In this document: positions 1 to 13,345 of the stretch, piece after piece | Layout of the letters: each line of letters begins with the position of its first letter | How positions within the stretch are numbered: the stretch's first letter is position 1 | Source of the DNA: Chamaecrista fasciculata | Taxonomy: Eukaryota; Streptophyta; Magnoliopsida; Fabales; Fabaceae | Length of the DNA stretch: 64,000 nt | Reading direction: 5' to 3' | Assembly (NCBI GenBank): GCA_003254925.1 | Contig: QANZ01032163.1 | Span: 40,577-104,576 of the forward strand | Position numbers and translations under genes: made by a program | Notes under the pieces: model-generated | The model's input: the letters and a program-made list of their open reading frames with translations, nothing else | Told to the model about the DNA's origin: nothing | The model's database searches: none

Positions 1-150
1 GTTTTTCAAGTTTAGGTGATTTTCGGCGGTTTTCCTTCCCCGATCTGTGTGCTCTCTGCTTGTGTCCTTGTGTTTTCTGCGGCGGGTGTTGTGGCGGAGG
101 CGTTCTGGATTTGGTCTGGTCTGTTTTTTTTTTGTGTTTCCAATTCTTTA

Positions 151-273
151 GATGGTTGTAGTTTTAGTTGGATCCCTAGATCTGTTAACTTGACAGCTGA
201 TTGTCTTTCCAATTTGCGACACGAAGATGGGTCCTCTTGGATGAGTTACAAACCCCCCACCTTCGTCAGTTGA
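151..273 (+). pseudogene. 3' terminal piece of an RNase-H-like reading frame (partial)
   Basis: After a T-rich tract ending in a plausible acceptor (CTTTAG at about 145-150), a frame running to TGA at 271-273 reads GCSFSWIPRSVNLTADCLSN, followed by about 18 more residues. The pattern hydrophobic-x-W-x-x-R-x-x-N-x-x-A-D-x-L resembles the C-terminal end of the RVT_3-type RNase H domain found in plant LINE polyproteins and in stand-alone RNase-H-like genes. Upstream bases 1-150 could be its intron; the rest lies outside the window. After the stop, 274-400 is T-rich and ends near a short A run, as a LINE 3' end might. Whether it is a host gene or a LINE remnant cannot be decided here. Confidence 0.35.
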
Positions 274-1142
274 TGTTCTTTCTAGTTTTCTTATTGGTGC
301 TAGGGAGTGATTTGATTATTTTGCTGTGTTTTTATTTGTACTGTGCTTGACTTTGCCTTCCTTTTGAATGAAATATATTTCAGGCAAACAAAAAAAACTA
401 AACCATCGATTTAAATGAAGTTACAAATAATACTTTTCAATAAAAGCCGAAGAATCTTGATTTGTAATACAAAACTTACAAATAAAGATGCCAAAAGAAA
501 TTGTCAATTTTAGGCAACATTTAAGATTATATCTTTACACAATTAAATTATAGATTTGCTCCAAAATAAACTTAATCAAACAATAAAACTTTGCATAAAA
601 AGTCAAGAAACTTGCCTTGTTAAACAAAGCTTACAAAATAAGGACAGTTTCAAAATATTCTCAAAAACCCTGAAAGTACATTATAATTCTAGGCAAAAAA
701 TATTTTTTTGTTGCCTATTCGATCTCCAAAGTTTTATTTCGAAGACTTGATTAATTAATGATTTGTTTGTTGCCTATTTGATCCACACACTTAACTATAG
801 TAGAAAATCATAGTCTCTAAATTAAAATAGCTAGATCAGGCAAAAATTTATGGACACCATATATATCAGTAAAAAATACATTTTAATGATTTAATAATTA
901 AAAGATAATAAATGTTTTAATTGGTTAAAAAGTCATTTAGGCCCTAAATGTATGCCCTAATATTCATCTTGGTCCATTATATTTTAAAATGTTCAAATTG
1001 GTCCTAAATGTTGGTATATAAGAAAATAGTTTAAACAATATCGACTCTAGGGATCAAACCAGAGTCATCTTATTTAAAGTGGAGCTCGTCAACCACTGCA
1101 TCCAACCATTGTTGATTGTATAATTTTAACTTAAAAAAATTA
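274..1142. other. AT-rich intergenic stretch
   Basis: No supported gene. Short open frames here have low-complexity composition and no homopolymer-free coding signal. It ends at the target duplication of the MITE at 1143. Confidence 0.6.
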
Positions 1143-1483
1143 AGGTAAAAGTAGTCTTGGTACTCATAAAGTATGATGTTATTTTCAGTTGTATTCCCAA
1201 AGTTTTTTTGAGTCAATTGTATCCCCAAGGTATGAGATTAGTTTCAACTGTACCCCAAAAGTTTTTTTTTGGTCAATTATACCCTCAATTTTTTCTTTTT
1301 TGTGTCAATCGTATCCCCAATCTTTAATATTTTGTGTCACGGGGGTAAAATTGACTCAAAAAAACTTTGGGGATACAATTGAAACTGACCTCATACTTTG
1401 AGAGTATAATTGATCTAAAAACAACTTTGGGGGTATAACTGAAACTGACTCTATACTTTAGGAGTAACAAAAGTACTTTTGCT
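1143..1483. mobile_element. MULE-like MITE, subfamily 1
   Basis: Palindromic 341-bp element. The left arm repeats phrases such as TCAATTGTATCCCCAA and the right arm carries their reverse complements. Ends read AGGTAAAAGTA and, as reverse complement, AGCAAAAGTAC. The 8-mer AAAAATTA flanks both sides (1135-1142 and 1484-1491). A second copy lies at 59854-60184 and a truncated arm at about 49095-49165. Confidence 0.7.
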
Positions 1484-1649
1484 AAAAATTAAACTAAAGT
1501 ATCTTTCATTTTTAAGGATTAAATTAAATCGATTTACTCTTAAAGAAATTTAAATTATGGTTTCACCCGCAAAATAAGCTTACTAATTTTGCATAAAAGT
1601 CAAGGGAAAGAAACTTGTTTTATTGTACAAAACTTACAAATAAAAAAGG

Positions 1650-1884
1650 GTAATGCTAACAAGTGCTCTCAGAGCATTTGTTAAGGTGCAATAATTGTAT
1701 TTTGAAAATGAAATTTCTATTTTGAAAATACAAATTTACTTCAGAATTTTAAAAAATCAATAATTTTTTGTCCTTTTACATGGAAATTCTGAGGTGCATT
1801 ATTTCTTCTTTAAAATTCTGAGACAAATTTACATTTTCAAAATAGAAATTCGAGTGCAATTAATATATCTTAACAAGTGCCCTA
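1650..1884. mobile_element. short inverted-repeat element (probable MITE)
   Basis: The left part (GCTAACAAGTGCTCTCAG, then TTTTGAAAATGAAATTTCTA) is mirrored on the right by the reverse complement ending in CTTAACAAGTGCCCT. No clear target duplication was found, so the borders are approximate. The surrounding 1484-2287 is otherwise AT-rich without a supported gene. Confidence 0.5.
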
Positions 1885-2287
1885 AACAACTTTTTGATTT
1901 GTATTTCAAACAAATAATTACTTATCTGTTAGTAGGTAACTTAAAAAAAATTAAACATTCCTTAAAAACAATAAAAAATAAAACAAGTATCAAAAGAAGC
2001 TCTTATTTCTTAATGTAGTATTTTAGTATTTTACTAAATACTATCTTTAAAGAATCAAATTACTCATATTTAGTTTGAAAAAGCCAAAGCTTTTTCAAAC
2101 GTAATAACATTTTGCATTTATAAAAATTAAGAAAACTTGCTTTCTTATTCAAAACCTAGAGAAAAATGGAATGAAGTAAATTAGGCAAGAGAGTATCAAT
2201 GAGAGAAAAAAAATTAAGCAAACAAAAAAAGCTTCAAGCTTGGGCATAAAGCTTCAATTTTTATATAGATTTTTCTTATTAATTTAT

Positions 2288-2617
2288 GCAAAAGTACTAA
2301 TTCCATCCTCAAATTTTACACCATTTGTCAATTTTATTCTCAATTTTTTTTGTTGTCAATTTCATCCCCAATGATTCATATTTTGGTCAATTTGATTCTT
2401 TGCTCTTACTTTAGTCAAATATTATCGACATAGTCTATGTGGCTAATGATATATAATATAAAATTGATAGAAAAAGAAACTCAAATCTTAACTGAGATTG
2501 AAAAATAGGATACAATCTATGGTTAATTCACTAAAAGAAGTTAGTCAAACAATAAAATTGACAAAAATGTAAAACATTGAGGAAAAAAAATTGAGGACGA
2601 AATTAATACTTTTGTCG
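2288..2617. mobile_element. MULE-like MITE, subfamily 2
   Basis: 330-bp palindromic element with ends GCAAAAGTACTAATT and the inverse AATTAATACTTTTGTCG. A perfect 9-bp duplication TTAATTTAT lies at 2279-2287 and 2618-2626. Related copies: 35993-37750 (interrupted), 45183-45440 (truncated), 52372-52651, 52973-53277 and 59752-60414 (interrupted). Confidence 0.75.
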
Positions 2618-2917
2618 TTAATTTATAAACACTTTAAAGATTGGAAAAATTGATTTAGAAGATTTCTTCATATCTAAAAATCAGAAACTGAAATCTTAAC
2701 AATTAATTAAGGTATATCAACTGTATATACACAAAAAAAAGAAATATTATGCTATATACTTACAATTACAAGTAGTTAAGGAAAAAATATAAAAAAGAAA
2801 AAAGAAAAGAAAAAGAGTGATTCTCTGAAATCTAAAACATTAAAAAATTTGCGAGCACAAAGAGAAGAAGAAAAGGAGGTGCGAGAGAGTGAGAAGGGGT
2901 TTTTGCCTTTTCGGTGC

Positions 2918-3000
2918 AAATAGAGAGAGAGAGAGTAAGAGAGAGAAAGAGAGAGAGAGAGAGAGAAAGCTTCGGTATCATCTTCTTCTTCTTCTTCATC
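2918..3000 (+). repeat. GA and TTC microsatellites in the 5' UTR/promoter of the GIP1-like gene
   Basis: Runs of GA (about 2922-2968) followed by a TTC run (about 2982-2996) precede the start codon at 3109. GA/CT-rich leaders are common around plant transcription starts. The frame upstream of 3109 is open only because the repeat is stop-free, so it is not taken as coding. Confidence 0.7.
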
Positions 3001-3108
3001 GCGCGGCGGAACCCTAGAAAGCAACGTCGTGAGCGAGCCCTGTGGGGCGTTCGCAGATCTGGGTTTGGTCAGAGAAGCAGAGAGACAGGAGGAGAGTGGG
3101 GGAGGAGG

Positions 3109-6100
3109 ATGAGTGGGAAAGGCGGTGGTGGAGGCGGCGGCGCCGGCGCCGGAAACGGTAAGGGAAGTAATGGTTTGGCCGGGATTCCGGCGGCTTCGAG
3201 GAAGATGGTACAGAGCTTGAAGGAGATTGTGAGTAACTTCACTGAGCTTGAGATCTATGCTATGCTTAAAGAGTGTAACATGGACCCCAACGAAGCTGTC
3301 AGTCGCCTCCTATCCCAAGGTTTCTTCTCTTTCAATCTCTTGTGTATATATATAGGCTATTAAGTTCTTGTTTGCCGTTTAGCTGTACTTTTCCTTTGGA
3401 CTTGAATTGAACTGCTTTTAACTGTTATTATATTTATGGTGTCTCATTTTCTGGGTAACGATGAACTTCAAATAATTTTTGTCAGTTATGGGTTTTAAAA
3501 AATTCATTAAAAAATAAGAGATTACTTTCTGAGCTTCAAGTTTCCATAACATGACTTTGATAGTAACTTGTGCAGTGGGTTGGTTTAATCTTTGGTCCAA
3601 CTTTTTTTTTTGTGTTATTTCATACGCTGGGACTGGATCTTTGCAGTTTGAAGTTTAAACTTGTGCATTTTGTTACCCTCTCAGTAATTTCATTTCTCTT
3701 TATCTATTCCTAATTTCCTTTAAGTTTTGTTTTAAGTTTTCTATTTTAAGCTTTTGGCTCTCTCTCGAAGTAGATTCACGTTTTGATCTTTCTCGTCTCA
3801 GTGTTCAGTGGGGTCTCAGTCTTACAAAATAGGAACTGAAAATAGGAACTGAAGCACCCTAAAGAACAAGTTCACATGGTGCATGATTTTTGTTAGAGCT
3901 TGTCTTAAATCTAGGTTTAGATGCAAACTAGGTTTCTTGTCATTTCTAAACTTTTGATTTTGAGTTTGTACTTAATACATTGGAGACATGGTGATCAGAA
4001 GGCTGATGAGATATATCATGCATACAACGGTTATACTTTCTAATTTATTTCTCGTCTCAAGTTTATTAATTGTGCAGATCCTTTTCATGAGGTGAAGAGC
4101 AAACGAGAAAAGAAAAAAGAGGTGTGCCTATGACTTAACACTATTTGCACTATTTGAAATTAAACTCATCTTTGATAATCATTTCTTTTCTTCCATATTG
4201 AGTGTGTTTCATGAAGAGTGATGCAACTAGAAAATTCATCAAAGAAGAGAAATCACAATATCAAAAATATTATCGTAAAAAATAACTTACAAGAAAAGAG
4301 TGACTATTATATACTCCTATCTACTTATAAGTAACTGAAGATATAAAATCTGAATCTAACTAGATACTAAAATGTATATCTTATGGATCTCCAAAGGAAT
4401 TGGAAGGCTTTATTGAATTAGTTTGTTTGTTTGCTGTTTTTAAGCTTTTCCTTTTGTCTTTAGTTATGGAGGATCCCCTTGTGCTCTATTCTTTTAACCT
4501 TGCAATTCCTCCTTTTTAATCTAAAAGAGTAAATGATCTGAAGGGATGACATTTTCCTAGAATCAAACACCAAAATGGATAATTAATAACTAAACCTAAA
4601 TTTCTGTGTATAATTATCTAGAGTATATTACATCATTTAAATTTTAATAATAAGATAATCAAGACAATTCTTTTTCCTGTCATTTCAACAGTTATTCTTG
4701 GGTTTTGAAATTTGTAAGCAAGAGATAATATAGATAGTGATAATTAGGGGCAATGACACGAGAAACAAGGCTGGAGTACTTTTGAATTGGCAACTGTTCA
4801 GAGATTACAAATATTATGTGGGCTTATCAACAGCTTTGAATATTGTTGATCTTAGGTAGAAAAAAATTAGTGTTCTTATCCTATTTATCAACCTCAACTT
4901 CAATATGGTCTATCTCATGTGACTCTTGAGGGTTATTGCTTTTATCTCTTCACGGTTTATATCTTTACGCTTGGTCTTTTTGCAAGACTCATCTTGTCAA
5001 AGATATTTTACTTTGCCTCATCATAATGTTTATTGATTTAGAACAAAATCTTCACGTAGTTCTCCAAGATTGCATGTGAACAATAATAGAAAACATATGT
5101 GAGCTTGAACAGGGCTCTAATACCAAGATTGCAGTAGAGAAATCACAATTTCTTAAAAGTATTATTAAATATAAGTTAAAATTCGTAACAAGTCAACTAT
5201 TTTTGAATTACCCTAATATAATTGATTACAATTACATGTCTAGGTTATATTATATGGGGATATTAATATGTACATGTTCCTGGGTCCATAAATTGTGGTA
5301 AAGAATGGGAACTTGAATGATATAGATTCATAATTGTATGTTCATTACATACTTTAGTACTATCTTGTGCATTTCGTTGGTGACAATGCTGATAATATGC
5401 TTATTCATATGTATTGATACTCTGTGTAATTTGTCCTTTGGCTTCTATATTCCCTTTATTTTTCATAGTTGAAGTTTTGTATATTTTTGCTATTTTCTTA
5501 CATGCTCTTGTTGTTTTGCTTCAGAATAAGGACACAACAGATTCCATTTCCAGGCCTCGAGGTACAAATTACTCATCTAGTCGTGGTGGTCGGGCTGGCA
5601 CAGATCGTTATGCTGGGCGTGGTAGCACAAACCAATTCAGTAGCAGTGGTATGCGTGTGATGGGTGCTTTCTGTCACTACTGTCTACTATTTGTCTGCAC
5701 TTTGAAAAAAAAAATCATCTGTCATTCTTCTTTCCTTTTTTTTTTTAAATAAAATTTCTCCTTTTATTTTGGAGATCAGATTCTGGTCTCTTGCAGGGAA
5801 GACCTGCATACAAGAAGGAAAATGAGACAAATGCTCTTGGAGGTTCTATATCCTCTTCATCTAATATGTTGGGGAATAATGTGAACTGGCGGCCACCATC
5901 CCACAGGTTGTTTCCTTTATGTGCATAAACTAACACAGACCAAATTTTGTGTGTGTGCTTGAGATGGGTAGGATGCATGTTCATATCACTGGTCTACAGG
6001 TCCCAAGTCCTTTTCATAAGTTCATATTAATAGTTTATCCAAATAAAATAATATAGTAATTTAAAATGTTATAAGATTCTTGGGAAGGAATTTCCAGCAA

Positions 6101-9100
6101 TTACAGAGGTCAAAATATATGCCATTGGAAGGAACAATGAGTATCTTGGAAGGGAATTGGTTGAAAATAGGCTGATCAGAGTTTTAATACATGTTTTCTT
6201 TTTATGAAAGATGGTAACTAATGATTGTTTCCTGGAACTGGAAACATAAGTATATAAATGCATATTCTAGTCCTGAAGTACTTCAGAGCTAGTTATTACT
6301 ATTCTCCATCTGGCTATCTTTGGTGGCACGGTCACTTGTTTTTTATTATCCCTGCAAGTACTTGGACTCTGAACTCTGGTTTTAATATGTTCCTGAGGTG
6401 GAATTCTCATATCTCACATAATAAATTGATGCAGTGATTTTGTAGCCACCGAAGTATGTGCAGTAGGTATTGGTGAAGTATCACAACATGGCGGATTTCA
6501 ATCTGCATGGGGGGTCCCAGGTCAAGTATCAATGGCTGATATTGTCAAGATGGGCAGGCCACAAGCCAAGGCATCTATACCTAACTCTTCCATCAACAGT
6601 GGCAATCACCAGAATGTTTTGGCACCTCCATCAGCATCACATCACGATTTGCATTCATGGCAAGGTCATGCTTCCCATTTGTCAGAGGAAAATACTGATA
6701 AAGGATATTCTATTGGCCATGATGCTCCTCAGGATGATGAATGGCCTTCTATTGAACACCAAACTGATTTTAGCACATCCTCTATTGTTGGTTTGCATGC
6801 GAATTCTGAGTTCTATGCAAACTCATCTAACTTGGATGAAGCTAATCGACAGCAGCAGTCCCATTTAGAAGAATGTGCAGCTGAAGGTGGTCCTCTAGAG
6901 GATGCTGACGATGTTGGACCTGCTCCTATAGCTGCTAAAAGTATGACAGAGGATAATGCTGGAGGTGCATCTGGTTTTGATGATAACTTGTACAAAGATA
7001 TGAATCCCTACCAACCTCAAAGGCATCCCTTTGATAATAATGAAGGTGATCATGATGCTTTGAACTTTTTAGCTGTTAACGTGTCTTCCCTCTCTATTCG
7101 GCTGAACATATGTTTTCCTTAAACATTTTTACAGTACTCGAGAGTGTATCATATTAATGTGAGTGTTAAACTATTCTGAGAATAGAGTGCTAGTACCATC
7201 AGTTGGATGTGCTTTGATGTCCCAAATTTTCATGTTGTCGTGTATCTTATCCGCATGCTACATGTTGAAAAATGAATACATCTGGGATTGTCTAGAAACA
7301 TATGGCACAGGGAGATACTAAAACATTGTTTTGATCAGACAATATGAACTCTGAATCTATCATCATTCTTTTGGTTTGCTCACTTTTTCTTTAGTTTCTC
7401 TTGTGTGAACGATTTAAAGGTATAATTGTATTACTTTTTTTACTATGATTTGATGTTCATTGCATATTAGGTTCACACATGTTTATGGTCTCTCAATCTT
7501 TCATTCCTATTTTCTTCCTTTCAGGTGAAGATAATGTTTCATCAATGTCTGCAAACATGGAGCAGTTAAATTTACAGAAAGATGATCAGGGGGCAGAAAC
7601 AGAAGAGGACAATGATTCTGTTGTAATTCCAAATCACCTACAACTCCATAGTCCAGAATGCTTGAATCTTAGCTTTGGAAGTTTTGGATCTGGAACAAAT
7701 GCTGCCTTTTCTGCACCTGCACCTGGGCAATACGCATCTAGACCCTTGAAAAGTAACTTGGAGGAGACATCTGTGGCGACAGATGCTTCAACAATTGATC
7801 CCTCAGATTCTAGGTATGTTTCTATAAGATAGTTTGCTAAATATTTATGGTCATTCATAGTTGCATGAGACTATGAGAGATATTGAGAGATATTTTTCTT
7901 GCAGAAATTCTGACTATTATGAGGAGGAACATCTTACTACTACATCTGATGGAAACTTAGTTCAAAGAACTGGAATCAATGCTGGGACCTATGATCCTCC
8001 TTCAATTTCACAACCAGAGGTGTTACAACCTGAATCCCCTCATGAAACTGCTCAGGGTAGTCAATATTCATTCCCTTCATCTTCACATGGTTTTACCTAT
8101 GATAATAGCCAACAACTGGATGCCACATATCCTCATTCACAGACAAGCACACAGGCGCAGAACCTTGCACCCTTCTCAAGTGTAATGGTAATGCATAGAG
8201 TTGTAGATTCTTGGATGTGTAATATTGAAAATGTTTCATGATTGGGTCTTGTTTCTGGTCTTCAATGAATTAGGTTTGGTACTTGTTGACATAATTAGAG
8301 ATTTGTGATGTTTAAAATTGGGATGGCTTATGCCTTATGCTGTGCATCTAGAGTCTAGACATTCCTTAAGTGATTTAATTATGTTCTCTCTGTTCTCCAG
8401 ATAACTTGGTTCATAGTAGAGTGGTTGATTAGCCAACCTACTAGCACATAGACACATTATGCATTTCTCTAGCGATAAAATTGGGAACTGGAGCATATAA
8501 AAAGGCCTTCTTTGGATATTCCTTTTCTGTCACTGACGTGATGAGTGAGCTTTTATTAAAATATTTGAGGGTTGAGGTGGAGTGTTAAAGTTTCTCTATG
8601 TAACTTGTGTGCAATGAACCCTACGCTTCCTGTAATGGTTGTTAATGGTTGTTATTGTTGCTACACCCCTTCCCCTGGGTAAAACCATGATATAGTGCAG
8701 TTCGTTTTCTAATATTGCTCTCATATAGTAATACCAACATTGTATTTTACTTTTTATTTTTATCTACTTTTCTTCTATCTGTATCTGGCAATCTTGGTAC
8801 AAACATCTAAATTTTAGTATTCATTATACAGCAGGCTTATACAAATTCTTTGCCCAGTGCTTTGTTGGCTTCAACAGTTCAAACAGTAAGGGAGGATATC
8901 CCTTACTCGCCATTCCCTGCAACACAATCAATGCCTGCAAAATATAGCAACATTGCTTCTTCAATTGGTGGTCCCACCATATCCATGTCAGAGGTGCATT
9001 TCTGCTCTTGCTTATCTGAGTTCCTCTATCCATGCTTAGAGAGAGGTTGAGACATTTAAAGACATGCAATATTTTTCTGCTTGAATTTGAAAGTTCTGCA

Positions 9101-11401
9101 CTGGCTTTGAAATTAATTTTGCTTGACAATAATCACTTCTAGTAAGGTATTGTAAGTTTCAGCCCGGTTATTTTTAGCACTGTTATTGTTAGTTGGATAA
9201 GAAATGAAACTTTATTAGAAAGAAATTGATCACAAAGGAGGACATTGAGATATCTTCATATAAGAAATGTAGTACAAAGAAAACAAGAGATCTTTGACAC
9301 ATAAGACCCAAGATAGAACTAACAAAGAAAACAAGAGATCTTTGACACTAAGACCCAAGATAGAATATTAATGTGGACTAAGCAGGCTGATATTTATCAT
9401 GGGATGGAGCTGTATTTTGTCTTTAGATATGCTGAATGTCATATGTATCAACCCTATTAAGTTCCCATTAAGTACTGTTGTCTAACCTAACGACTAGATG
9501 TTTGAAGGAGCCTTAAACTTTCAAATTGGCTTGTCATAATAAAATGATCTCTGTTACGAGATAAAAATGAAATCTAATGAAAAACTAGGAAGATGGACAA
9601 TAAGGATCAAAACTTTACTATCTGGATTGGATGAAATATGTATGGGTGGAGCCTAGGCAAAGTAGAAGGGACTGAAAGTCCTGAACTAAATCAGAAACTT
9701 TTTCTTTTTGGGTTACAAAATATGAAACTTTAAAGAATCATTAGAGTCTTGAACAGAAGGAAAAGAAAATTTTCTGTACGGAAGTATTATCCAACAAAGA
9801 AGATTATGAAACATGGAAAGTTCCCCTGTCCAGAAAACAAATAAAGACTGTTCAGGTGTTTCCCCAAATTCTTTTGTTACTTACGTTCCCAACATTGGTG
9901 GTCAACAGAAATCATAATTAGTGCAGCTCATTGTTGCATGTTTTGATCAAGGTTTTTTGTTAATTATTTCGTTTGCTGAGCTAGATTAGATGTTGCATAT
10001 ATATCATGAATTTATCTTTTGGAATAAGGGAAATAAGAATAATTCATTTTTTTTTGGCCAAAAAATAAGAATAATTCATTAATTTGATATTTTTCCGTGT
10101 CAATGATCAGGCTTTAAGAGCAAGCAGCATTTCTACACCTCAACCTAATCCACAAAGTCTGCCAGGTGCCAGTGTAGCCACAGGACCTTCACTTCCTCAA
10201 CACATGGCTGTGCATCCCTACTCTCAACCGACACTTCCTTTGGGACATTTTGCTAATATGATCAGCTATCCGTTTTTACCGCAAAGTTACACCTATATGC
10301 CATCAGCTTTTCAGCAGGCTTTTCCTGGGAATAGCACATACCACCAGTCTCTGGCAGCAGTGCTTCCTCAATATAAAAACAGTGTTTCTGTTAGCAGCTT
10401 GCCTCAATCTGCTGCTGTTGCATCAGGATATGGTTTTGGAAGTTCAACCAGCATTCAGGGAGGAAACTTTCCTCTGAACCAATCTGCTGCCCCTGCTGGC
10501 ACAACAATTGGCTATGAAGATGTCATAACATCCCAGTTTAAGGACAACAATCATATGCTTTCACTGCAGCAGGTAGAAAGAGCTTCACCTTGTAGTTGCT
10601 TTACTGTAAACTTTCTTTAATGTTCTTGTAACAATAACAAATTCTTGTCTGAGTTGTCTATCTGTTGAGAAAATTAGACAGAATTTACATTTTGATCATT
10701 TTATAAAAGATCCACTGTGTTGATTTGGTCCTCCATAGTTTGGACATATCGTTCAATCTCACATATATCCTTAGGTTAAGCCTGTTAACAGATAATGACC
10801 GAGATGGGTGACAGAAAGCTGACATGTCAATTAAAACCTCTGTCATCATTGAAAAATGTCATGACAGATCAATGATGTGGCTACCTCAACTGTTGTGATG
10901 CTGTCATGTCTTGTTTTCAGTGCATCTATATGACCATATTAAACTCTTGTTAGGCCACCACCCATTTTTGTTTAGGAGCTTAAACTGATGACTATAGTGA
11001 AATTGAAGGAAAATTACTCTTTGGATGGGACTAAAATAAGATATTTAAACTTTTTGGTGCCATTACATAATCTCAGTTGGGATCTTTCTTGTTTGTTCTG
11101 CCAGAATGAGAATTCCGCTATGTGGGTTCAGGGCCCTGGCTCCCGAACGATGTCTGCAGTTCCGGCCAACACATATTATAGCTTCCAGGGGCAAAATCAA
11201 CAATCTGGTGGATTTCGGCAAGGCCAGCAGCAGCCTTCACAGCAATTTGGAGGAGCTCTTGGGTACCCTAATTTTTATTCTCAGACAGGCATTTCTCTGG
11301 AACACCATCAGCAGCAAAATGCTAGGGAAGCATCTCTGGGTAGTTCTCAAGTTCAACAACCATCTAAGCAGTCGCAGCAACTATGGCACAACAACTACTA
11401 A
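3109..11401 (+). CDS. GBF-interacting protein 1-like (DUF1296/GIP1_N family)
   Basis: Ten coding exons reconstructed with GT-AG junctions and consistent phases: 3109-3319, 4078-4121, 5525-5648, 5780-5906, 6435-7045, 7525-7813, 7905-8187, 8832-8993, 10111-10572, 11105-11401, giving 869 aa. After a Gly-rich head, residues about 30-84 (KMVQSLKEIVSNFTELEIYA, then MLKECNMDPNEAVSRLLSQ and DPFHEVKSKREKKKE) form the UBA-like GIP1_N domain. The rest is low-complexity, rich in Ser, Gln, Pro and Asn, with an RGG-like patch (SSSRGGRAGTDRYAGRG) and a Tyr/Gln-rich end, LWHNNY. In Arabidopsis, GIP1 was described as a nuclear factor enhancing DNA binding of G-box factors; that role is family knowledge, not visible here. 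Exon 5 end (GAA-G at 7045) was chosen because only this phase keeps exon 6 open. Acceptor at 8832 is a CAGCAG tandem, so one Gln may be optional. Confidence 0.9.
4230..5180 (-). mobile_element. possible degenerate LTR-element remnant in GIP1-like intron 2
   Basis: Two related stretches beginning AGAAATCACAAT lie at about 4246 and 5140. Between them, at about 5113, is GGCTCTAATACCAAGATTG, which resembles the reverse complement of a tRNA-Met primer-site region of copia elements. The 1404-bp intron may therefore hold an eroded antisense LTR element. Only short similarities support this. Confidence 0.25.
9276..9366. repeat. short tandem duplication in GIP1-like intron 8
   Basis: AAAGAAAACAAGAGATCTTT plus about 25 following bases occur twice head-to-tail with small differences. 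The rest of this 1.1-kb intron shows no gene. Confidence 0.6.
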
Positions 11402-13164
11402 TCCCAATCACCTCCTGGTTTTTCAGGGTCTACCATGTGAGTTTGAAAGTGGCCAGTAAGAGGCACTTCCTCCAATTAATAATCAAAATGTATCATTATT
11501 TGATATAAAGAGACCTTGACTGGCTGCTGCCCTGTGCCATGAGGCTGTATTCTATATAATTATGGTCGTGATGTTTAACGTAGGTACAAAGTGTGCTAAT
11601 TTGGTTTACCCACGTACATTTTTGCTTTATTTAGTTATTCGTCGTGTTCCCTCATCTGGCTGGTTATAGTGGAAAAGTTTCTTGGAAGAACTCGAATTTT
11701 CACCCTTTTGTTTTTCCAGTTATTATTTCCAGCCCTTTCTTGTAGTGTTCGGGTTCCCTCGTCGTATTCTATATTTATATATAGTAGTGTTCTTGTTCCT
11801 TCTGGCAGAATTGCTGTTTTGATTGCTTTTCTGTTTGCCAAAAGTGAAGCTGCAGATGAAGAAGGAAATATAGAGATGTTGCAAAGACATCCAAATTTTC
11901 TCTTTATCAACCTCTTCTATTCGTTACATTATCTGTATTATACTATTATTAGTTATTACCCTCTTTTGGGGATTAGTTTTGGTTCTCATTGAGATTTGAA
12001 TTCGAACTTTCAGCTTTAGGGGATGACTTCAGTTACCATTGCCAATGCTTATTGATCATAATAGCCATTTACTCCTTTTTATCTTTTTTCTTCTGAAAAT
12101 ATTCACAGGACTGATCAGAAAGAGATGGAAACACTAACTATAACATGGTGAATTTCAACATTATATGCCGGAAAGTTTCTTTCTCCACTTGTTTGAATCT
12201 ACTATTTTCAAGTTTCAACACAGTTTTTCAGCTCTTAATGACCCCAAATTCTTAGAGAAGCCTTTTTAAGTTTTATCCACTTAGAAAAATTGCGGAGAAA
12301 GACTACTTTAAGAAATTGGTCATGCTCCCCTGTCCACAAAATTATATTAAAAAAACAGTAAAGAAAACATATTTTGTATAATTATATTTGTTTGTTTAAA
12401 CATTTTCGGTCTATGTTTATCTATATTTATGCTATATTTTATGTCTGAGGATGCGGTCAAAATTAACCACTCTTTCTCCACTTTTTTTTTTTAAAAATAA
12501 ATTAAAAATAGCAACGTGGTTACAAAAACTAAACACATAACTGCAATTTTGGTGGTCTATGTTTATCCAACCCCTCTCCTTTCCACTTCATTAAATTTCC
12601 TAAACTATTTATAATTCCTAAAATTTCATTGCAAGAATGCAAATTCACCCAGATTACACTACTATATATATAAGATATACACTTTCTATTTATAAGTCAC
12701 AAAATTTGATAAAATAGAGTCTTAAACTATATCAAAATTTTAAAATTTTAAAAATTTTATTATTGAGTATATTATTTGATTTTTAATTTATTTATAATAT
12801 TTTATATAAATTTTTAATTTAAATCATTTAATACATTAAATATATGTATTTGCATGTCCGATATGGCACGCAAAGCTCTCTAGTATATCAAATTTTAAAA
12901 CATATAGTTGAATTACCTTATGAAAAAGATTTTAACGAAAGTCTTGTTCCTACTAAAGCAAGACCTATTCAAATGAATCAAGAACTCCTTGAATATAAAT
13001 AAAAATTTTAACGAAAGTCTTATTCCTACTAATATTTGCTAAATAAAAATTTAATCAGAAAAAACAAGAGTCTATGGTCATGTTCCGCCTTTTATATCAA
13101 TAAAAATGCAGAACTCGAAAGAGGGGCTCCCAAGCTAGTAAATAATTACAAGCCACTCAATTGA
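11402..13164. other. GIP1-like 3' UTR, then AT-rich intergenic DNA
   Basis: Sequence after the TAA at 11401 remains moderately complex to about 12000, consistent with a 3' UTR; I cannot place the polyadenylation site. From about 12300 the DNA becomes strongly AT-rich with no supported gene. Confidence 0.5.
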
Positions 13165-13345
13165 GGTTCAAGAGATGAGAGGAGATGAGATGAGCATGCA
13201 AAAGAAATAAAAGAAAACCAGAGTGACGGTAGTCTGCATAGGACTGGTTCAAGAGAACAGAGGAGATGAGATGATCATGCAAAAGAAACAAAAGAAAACC
13301 AGAGCGACAGTAGTTCGCACAAGACTGGTTCAAGAGGAGGAAGAA
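13165..13345. repeat. 81-bp tandem repeat, two full units plus a partial third
   Basis: Units start at GGTTCAAGAG at 13165, 13246 and 13327, a constant 81-bp step. The first two share most positions with scattered, mostly transition-type differences; the third diverges after about 15 bp. The 81-bp period keeps a frame open (about 13223-13414), but there is no recognisable protein. Confidence 0.8.

Noticed and set aside
13..150. coding sequence continuous with the RNase-H-like tail
   Set aside because: The upstream part has a long T tract and a plausible acceptor, fitting an intron better than coding DNA.
2914..3108. 65 extra codons upstream of the GIP1-like ATG
   Set aside because: Encoded by GA and TTC microsatellites of the 5' leader; family members start at the Gly-rich MSGKG head.
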